Shown here: piece after piece, positions 58,259-62,500 of the stretch
Position numbering within the stretch: position 1 is the first letter of the stretch
Layout: each line of letters starts with the position of its first letter
Source: Anaerostipes caccae L1-92
GTDB lineage: Bacteria > Bacillota > Clostridia > Lachnospirales > Lachnospiraceae
Direction of reading: 5' to 3'
DNA: 62,500 nucleotides
NCBI RefSeq assembly: GCF_014467075.1
Contig: NZ_AP023027.1
Coordinates: 20,001 to 82,500 of the forward strand
Position numbers and translations under genes: made by a program
Notes under the pieces: generated by a model
Seen by the model: the letters and a program-made list of their open reading frames with translations, nothing else
Databases searched by the model: none
Told to the model about the DNA's origin: nothing

Positions 58259-59314
58259 ATGAAGGTTTTAAAGAGGTTCTTTATTGACGGATTGTCCGGG
58301 ATGGCGCAGGGGTTGTTTGCGACTCTGATTATCGGGACGATTCTGGAACAAGTTGGACTGCTGATAGGCGGAAATATCGGACAAGTCCTGGCAGTTGGTG
58401 CGGCAGCGGCCAAAGTACTGACCGGGGCCGGGATTGGCGTGGGAGTTGCCTCACGTTTTCAGGAATCGGTTCTGGTAACCGTTTCATCGGCATGTGCAGG
58501 AATGATTGGAGCATATGCATCAAAAATTATGGCGGGAACCCTGATTGTCAAAGGGGCTGTCGTCCTCTCTGGTCCGGGGGAACCTCTGGGCGCTTTTTTG
58601 GCTGCCTATGTAGGAATTGAACTGGGACGCCTGATCTCTGGAAGGACACAGCTGGATATCCTGCTTACACCAATTACAACCATTTTATCCGGGGGTGCCG
58701 TAGGTCTGTTTCTCGGTCCATGGATCAGTCAGCTGATGGCGCGATTGGGCGACCTTATCCGGTGGGGTACGGAGCAGCAGCCGTTTTTGATGGGTATTGT
58801 AGTATCAGTTCTGATGGGGATGGCACTGACTCTGCCGATTAGTTCAGCCGCGCTGGGAGTCATATTAAATCTCTCAGGAATTGCTGCGGGAGCTGCTGCA
58901 GTTGGATGCAGCGCTCAGATGATAGGATTTGCAGTGGCGAGTTTCAGAGAGAACAGGGTGGGAGGCTTAATTGCTCAGGGAATCGGTACATCGATGCTTC
59001 AGGTTCCAAACATCGTCAGAAAACCGCTGATCTGGATTCCGCCGATCCTCACCAGTGCTGTGCTGGGACCTGTTTCTACTATAATATTGAAGATGACAAA
59101 CAATGCCATTGGTTCCGGGATGGGGACAGCCGGATTAGTAGGGCAGATTATGGGATATAAGACTATGGTGGCCGGCGGGGTTTCTCCGGCCGCAACCGCA
59201 GTCATGATCATTGGAATGCATATCATTGCTCCTGCACTGCTGACTTACTTTATATCAGAAGGCATGCGCCGGATGGGCATTATAAAACAGGGGGATATGA
59301 AACTGAATATGTGA
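58259..59314 (+). CDS. Orphan PTS-type EIIC membrane protein (PTS_EIIC_2 family)
   Basis: A 351-residue, strongly hydrophobic protein with about eight to ten membrane segments and Gly/Ala-rich helices. It resembles the PTS_EIIC_2 family (a membrane component without known sugar). No EIIA or EIIB gene lies nearby, and no phosphorylation-site motif is present, so transport may be non-PTS or may use subunits from elsewhere. RBS GAGGAG. It is convergent with yyaC, only five bases apart, with no terminator between. Confidence 0.8.
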   Translation: MKVLKRFFIDGLSGMAQGLFATLIIGTILEQVGLLIGGNIGQVLAVGAAAAKVLTGAGIGVGVASRFQESVLVTVSSACAGMIGAYASKIMAGTLIVKGAVVLSGPGEPLGAFLAAYVGIELGRLISGRTQLDILLTPITTILSGGAVGLFLGPWISQLMARLGDLIRWGTEQQPFLMGIVVSVLMGMALTLPISSAALGVILNLSGIAAGAAAVGCSAQMIGFAVASFRENRVGGLIAQGIGTSMLQVPNIVRKPLIWIPPILTSAVLGPVSTIILKMTNNAIGSGMGTAGLVGQIMGYKTMVAGGVSPAATAVMIIGMHIIAPALLTYFISEGMRRMGIIKQGDMKLNM

Positions 59315-59319
59315 CATCT

Positions 59320-59886
59320 TTAAGTCGTTGCAGCATGTTTCGCAAAATACCGGACAGAATCCTCTACTCCGCATGCAATATAAGAGGAGAGTTCCATGAC
59401 CGTGTGAAGCCTTGTGGTCTGTATGGTGTTAAAGTTGGTCTCTGATGTGAAATTTACGATGCCGGTAATCGAGATATCTCCTACAGGCGGCAGTTCTTTG
59501 TCTACACCCTGTCCGGGAAACAGCGGCATGGAAGACACGGTCACATAGCCAACATGATCAGCAGAACCCAGACACGCATCGATGGCGATAACAAAGGGCT
59601 CCCTGAACGAGCGGTAAATTTCGGCCATAGTCTGAGTAAGATTTCCGGCATGTACCGGCTGTGACAAAGTTCCGAAGACTTTATAATAAGAAGATGTCAT
59701 TAACTGATGGCCTACCAAGGGCCCAAGACAGTCACCGGTAGCACGGTCTGTTCCCACACACAGGACGACTACCTGCTGGCTGTCTTTTTTCTGCATTTGA
59801 ATCCGGCGGATCAAATCTGCCTGCAGTAAAGCACCCGCTTCTCTGTCTTTGGGATTAAAATAGGATATTCGGTCTGAAATGCGCAT
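59320..59886 (-). CDS. yyaC: Spore protease-like protein YyaC
   Basis: A 188-residue protein of the YyaC family, found in spore formers and related in fold to germination protease GPR/hydrogenase-maturation proteases. Diagnostic blocks are 'VVVLCVGTDRATGDCLGPLVG', 'PVHAGNLTQTM', 'VIAIDACLG' and 'PPVGDISITGIVN'. In Bacillus it is a sporulation gene of unclear role. The start is the ATG at 59886, seven bases after GGAG. Its presence supports a sporulating host. Confidence 0.9.
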   Translation of the reverse strand: MRISDRISYFNPKDREAGALLQADLIRRIQMQKKDSQQVVVLCVGTDRATGDCLGPLVGHQLMTSSYYKVFGTLSQPVHAGNLTQTMAEIYRSFREPFVIAIDACLGSADHVGYVTVSSMPLFPGQGVDKELPPVGDISITGIVNFTSETNFNTIQTTRLHTVMELSSYIACGVEDSVRYFAKHAATT

Positions 59887-60091
59887 TGCGTTCTCCAATC
59901 ATTTCTTAAATATCATTTTTCGCCGTATAAGACGCTCCATATAGTTTATACATAAAACAAAAAAGTATACCGTCCCAATACGTACTTCCCACATGGGCAA
60001 AATTATTTTCTTCAGTCGACGCCCTTTGATAAAAAAATTGAAAATACTGTGGTAAAGTCTTTGGTATTAAAGAGGAAAGGGAGGCTTTTTC

Positions 60092-61243
60092 GTGAGAGCA
60101 GAAAATCAGTTGCCGAAGAACATCAGACAGATCGGCGGGCCTGTGGGAACAACAAAAGTTTATATCGAAGATTTTGTAGTTACATTTTTAAAAGCATTGA
60201 CGACGGACAAAAACACTTTTGTAAGAGGGGCTATATTATTTGGAGAAAAAAAGAGTATTGATAATGAGACTGTGATATTTATCAGAGGAGCTGTGGAAGG
60301 GCAGAATATAGAGCTGGATTTGGACGAGACCGTATTTGACGATAAGGTTTGGCGGGAAATCTATCAGAAGAAAGAACGTTTCTTTCCGGATCTGGAGGTG
60401 ATCGGATGGGCGCTTTCCAGAATGGGATTCTCGGTAAGGCTTAATGATAAGATAAAGAAGACTCATTTTGAAAATTTTCCGGGTGACGGGAAAGTGCTGT
60501 ATATGACAGATCACCTGGAGGGGGAAGATGCATTTTACGTATACCGCGGACAAGATCTGGTGAGACAGAGCGGTTATTACATATACTATGAAAAAAATCC
60601 GATGATGCAGGAATACCTTATTGAGCGGAATCAAAAATTAAAAGAAGCTGTATCTTATGAATCCATGCTGGAAGCCAAGAGAGATGAAAAAATTGTGCGG
60701 CAGTTTCGGACAATCGTCCAGGAGAAGCAGAAAAGCAGCAAGACAAAGGACATGATGAAGCGGCTTTCCTCCAGTGCGGCAATGCTCCTTGTCCTGATCT
60801 TAGCCGGAGGAATGTTCTATTATTCCAGATTGGATAACAGTTCCTCCTTTGGCGACGCGATTCATGGGGCGGTGGAGACCATGGGAAAAGGCGTGAAGGA
60901 CAATGTTTCAATGGAGGAAGAAAACAAGGGGTCAGGCACAACCACGAAACAGCTGCCGGCCAGCACCGAAAAAGCGGACGGGACAGAGGCGGGCACGACA
61001 GCGGACGAGAAAAAAACAGAAGCCGGCACAACCGCAGCCACTGCGTCAACACAGAAATCTACGCAGTCCATGGAACACAGCCAAACTTATGTCGTCAAAA
61101 AAGGGGACAGTCTGGTATCCATTTCCCGCAGAATGTATGGAACCAGAAAATATATGTATAAAATACTGGATGCAAATAAGATTGGGCCGAAGGAGCGTAT
61201 CTATCCCGGACAGAAACTAATTATTCCTAGTATAACAAAGTAA
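60092..61243 (+). CDS. LysM protein with inactive JAMM/MPN-like N-terminal domain
   Basis: A 383-residue protein. Residues about 20-180 read like a JAB1/MPN (JAMM) domain. After 'VRGAILFGEKK', the stretch 'IGWALSRMGFSVRLNDK' (104-120) lines up with the JAMM centre (GW-x-H-x-H-P-GF...S-x-x-D), and 'VLYMTDHLEGEDAFYVYR' follows as in that family. The metal ligands are replaced (Leu108, Arg110), so it cannot be an ordinary metalloprotease. A membrane helix (about 226-246) and a Thr/Ala/Glu-rich linker precede a C-terminal LysM domain (331-383) that binds peptidoglycan. The JAMM domain would be cytoplasmic. GTG start at 60092 after GGGAGG. Confidence 0.8.
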   Translation: MRAENQLPKNIRQIGGPVGTTKVYIEDFVVTFLKALTTDKNTFVRGAILFGEKKSIDNETVIFIRGAVEGQNIELDLDETVFDDKVWREIYQKKERFFPDLEVIGWALSRMGFSVRLNDKIKKTHFENFPGDGKVLYMTDHLEGEDAFYVYRGQDLVRQSGYYIYYEKNPMMQEYLIERNQKLKEAVSYESMLEAKRDEKIVRQFRTIVQEKQKSSKTKDMMKRLSSSAAMLLVLILAGGMFYYSRLDNSSSFGDAIHGAVETMGKGVKDNVSMEEENKGSGTTTKQLPASTEKADGTEAGTTADEKKTEAGTTAATASTQKSTQSMEHSQTYVVKKGDSLVSISRRMYGTRKYMYKILDANKIGPKERIYPGQKLIIPSITK

Positions 61244-61302
61244 AATCATGTATAATAAAGCGTGATATTGATAATGTTAAATAAAAATACAGGGGTTTTA
61301 CA

Positions 61303-62496
61303 ATGAACCATAGGATAAAATCAGGTTTTTCCCTCTATACAAACAGCAGGGAAGCAATGCAGAATTCTATTTTGAAAAAACAGATCCGCAAAAAACAGAG
61401 GATCATTCTTGGGGGGATTTTGTGTGTGGTACTGTTTGCAGTCTTCCTGGCATACAGATATCGGACTTACCACATGCTCAAGACAGAACGGACAGTGGCA
61501 GAACATGTGGATTCCGGGACGAAGTCCTTTGCATATAAAAATGGCTCCATAAGTTATAACGAAGATGGGATTTCGTTTATCGACGGTGACGGTAAAGTAG
61601 AGTGGGAGAAGGCTTATTCCATCAAGAATCCGATTGTTACATACTGTGGAGATTATATCGCAGCTGCATATAAGAACGGGAATGAGATTCTTCTATATGA
61701 CAGTACCGGAAAAGTAAAAAGATTTTCCGCCTCATATGCGGTCAGTGATGTAGAAGTTGCGGAACAGGGAGTGATCGCCGCAGTTTTGCAGGGAGATAAT
61801 GAAAATTATATAGAGCTTTACGATGCTTCTCAAAAGAAGCTGGTAACGATCAAGACGACGATCGATGAAAATGGATATCCGCTGGATATTGACCTGTCCG
61901 AAGACGGCACGATGCTGGCTGTCAGTTATCTGGTAGTGGACGGACTGCAGACGAAGAACCGGGTAGCGTTTTATGATTTCGGAGAAAAAGGGCAGGAAAA
62001 AGAAGACCGGCTGCTGGCGGGATTTGACTTTAAGGATACTGTGATCCCAAAGATTCAATTTATGGGAAAAAATACGGTTTGTGCGTTTGGTGATAATAAA
62101 ACAATTATTTTTAACACAAAAGACACACCTTCGAAACAAAAAGAGATTAAAATAAATTCCAGGATCAAAAGTATTGCTGCGGATGATTCCCATTTTGCCC
62201 TGATTCTTGAGAATAAAAAGAAGTCTTCCAAAGAGCAGTATCTGGTACAGGCCTATAACCGTTCCGGCAGAAAGGTTATGGAGAGAGAGATTAAGACAGA
62301 ATTCTCGGATGTGTACCTTGGCCCGGACGGAGTACTGTTTGTGGGAAATTATCATTGCTCTATGATAAATTATGCAGGCCATGAGATGTACCAGCAGAAT
62401 TTTAAGAAAAGGATTCAGGCCATGGCGCCCACCGGGAAAGCGGAACGGTACTTGATTACATTTGAAGATAAAACACAGTTGGTTAGATTACGTTAG
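61303..62496 (+). CDS. Membrane-anchored beta-propeller-like protein (DUF5711-like)
   Basis: A 397-residue protein with a basic cytoplasmic start, one membrane helix (about 34-52) and a long extracytoplasmic region of repeated short beta-strand units ('GDYIAAAYKNGNEILLYDSTGK', split over strands; 'GTMLAVSYLVVDG'; 'GKNTVCAFGDNKTIIF'). This reads as a WD40/PQQ-like propeller. It resembles DUF5711 of Firmicutes as I recall it. It follows the LysM protein by 59 bases and both are anchored to the membrane, so a shared envelope role is plausible. The stop lies just inside the window. RBS is weak. Confidence 0.75.
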   Translation: MNHRIKSGFSLYTNSREAMQNSILKKQIRKKQRIILGGILCVVLFAVFLAYRYRTYHMLKTERTVAEHVDSGTKSFAYKNGSISYNEDGISFIDGDGKVEWEKAYSIKNPIVTYCGDYIAAAYKNGNEILLYDSTGKVKRFSASYAVSDVEVAEQGVIAAVLQGDNENYIELYDASQKKLVTIKTTIDENGYPLDIDLSEDGTMLAVSYLVVDGLQTKNRVAFYDFGEKGQEKEDRLLAGFDFKDTVIPKIQFMGKNTVCAFGDNKTIIFNTKDTPSKQKEIKINSRIKSIAADDSHFALILENKKKSSKEQYLVQAYNRSGRKVMEREIKTEFSDVYLGPDGVLFVGNYHCSMINYAGHEMYQQNFKKRIQAMAPTGKAERYLITFEDKTQLVRLR

Positions 62497-62500
62497 ATGG

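Overview
The window is a piece of a low-to-moderate GC, spore-forming Firmicute chromosome, most likely a Lachnospiraceae (Clostridium cluster XIVa) gut anaerobe; Anaerostipes or a close relative is a guess that was not tested. The evidence is the large Bacillus-type SRP RNA, SpoVG, YyaC, DnaD/DnaI primosome genes, meso-diaminopimelate dehydrogenase, PRD-type PTS regulators, a rubredoxin-GOGAT fusion, and several small families typical of that group. No phage, insertion sequence or CRISPR array was seen.

Layout. 1-1466: 3' part of a 23S rRNA gene followed, with no 5S gene, by tRNA-Asn, -Glu, -Cys and -fMet and a terminator. 1.5-4.0 kb: MATE exporter and ddh. 4.0-11.5 kb (minus strand): mannitol operon (EIIA paralogue, mtlA, mtlD, mtlR, mtlF, fructose-6-phosphate aldolase) with a LacI-type regulator upstream. 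11.8-17.8 kb: glycerol-3-phosphate-type oxidation operon (two flavoproteins, DUF1667 protein, GpsA-like dehydrogenase), then a double-cupin protein and a SorC regulator. 17.9-28.0 kb: housekeeping and small operons (PPC-domain protein, asnS, YqeY, amidohydrolase, rubredoxin-GOGAT fusion, tatD, rsmA, tadA, corA) and the SRP RNA. 28.6-36.8 kb: a second polyol/sugar operon with a PRD activator, galactitol-type PTS, class II aldolase, zinc dehydrogenase, second GpsA-like protein and an SDR. 36.9-40.1 kb: small alarmone synthetase and small unknown genes. 40.5-47.7 kb: an unusual operon of a membrane protein ending in an apparently dead C39-like domain, a single-chain SbcD-SbcC-like nuclease/ATPase, and a class A PBP. 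47.7-53.4 kb: prs, dnaI, dnaD, a cluster of DnaA boxes, murC and spoVG. 53.6-57.8 kb: two sigma factor/DUF4367 membrane protein modules facing each other around a small secreted protein. 58-62.5 kb: orphan EIIC, YyaC, a LysM protein with an apparent inactive JAMM/MPN domain, and a DUF5711-like protein.

How it fits together. Mannitol can enter as mannitol-1-phosphate, be oxidised to fructose-6-phosphate and possibly be split by the aldolase to dihydroxyacetone and glyceraldehyde-3-phosphate, and the neighbouring glycerol-3-phosphate genes act at the same triose level. The galactitol-type operon looks like a parallel route for an unidentified alditol ending in DHAP. The most unusual non-coding content is (a) a family of large hairpins sitting directly after stop codons, in gene orientation, with a conserved loop and changing arms; (b) a different palindrome-plus-tag element fused to the U-tracts of two non-coding-RNA terminators; and (c) a dense DnaA-box cluster beside the dnaD promoter. 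All coordinates and motif readings were done by eye; no database search was run.
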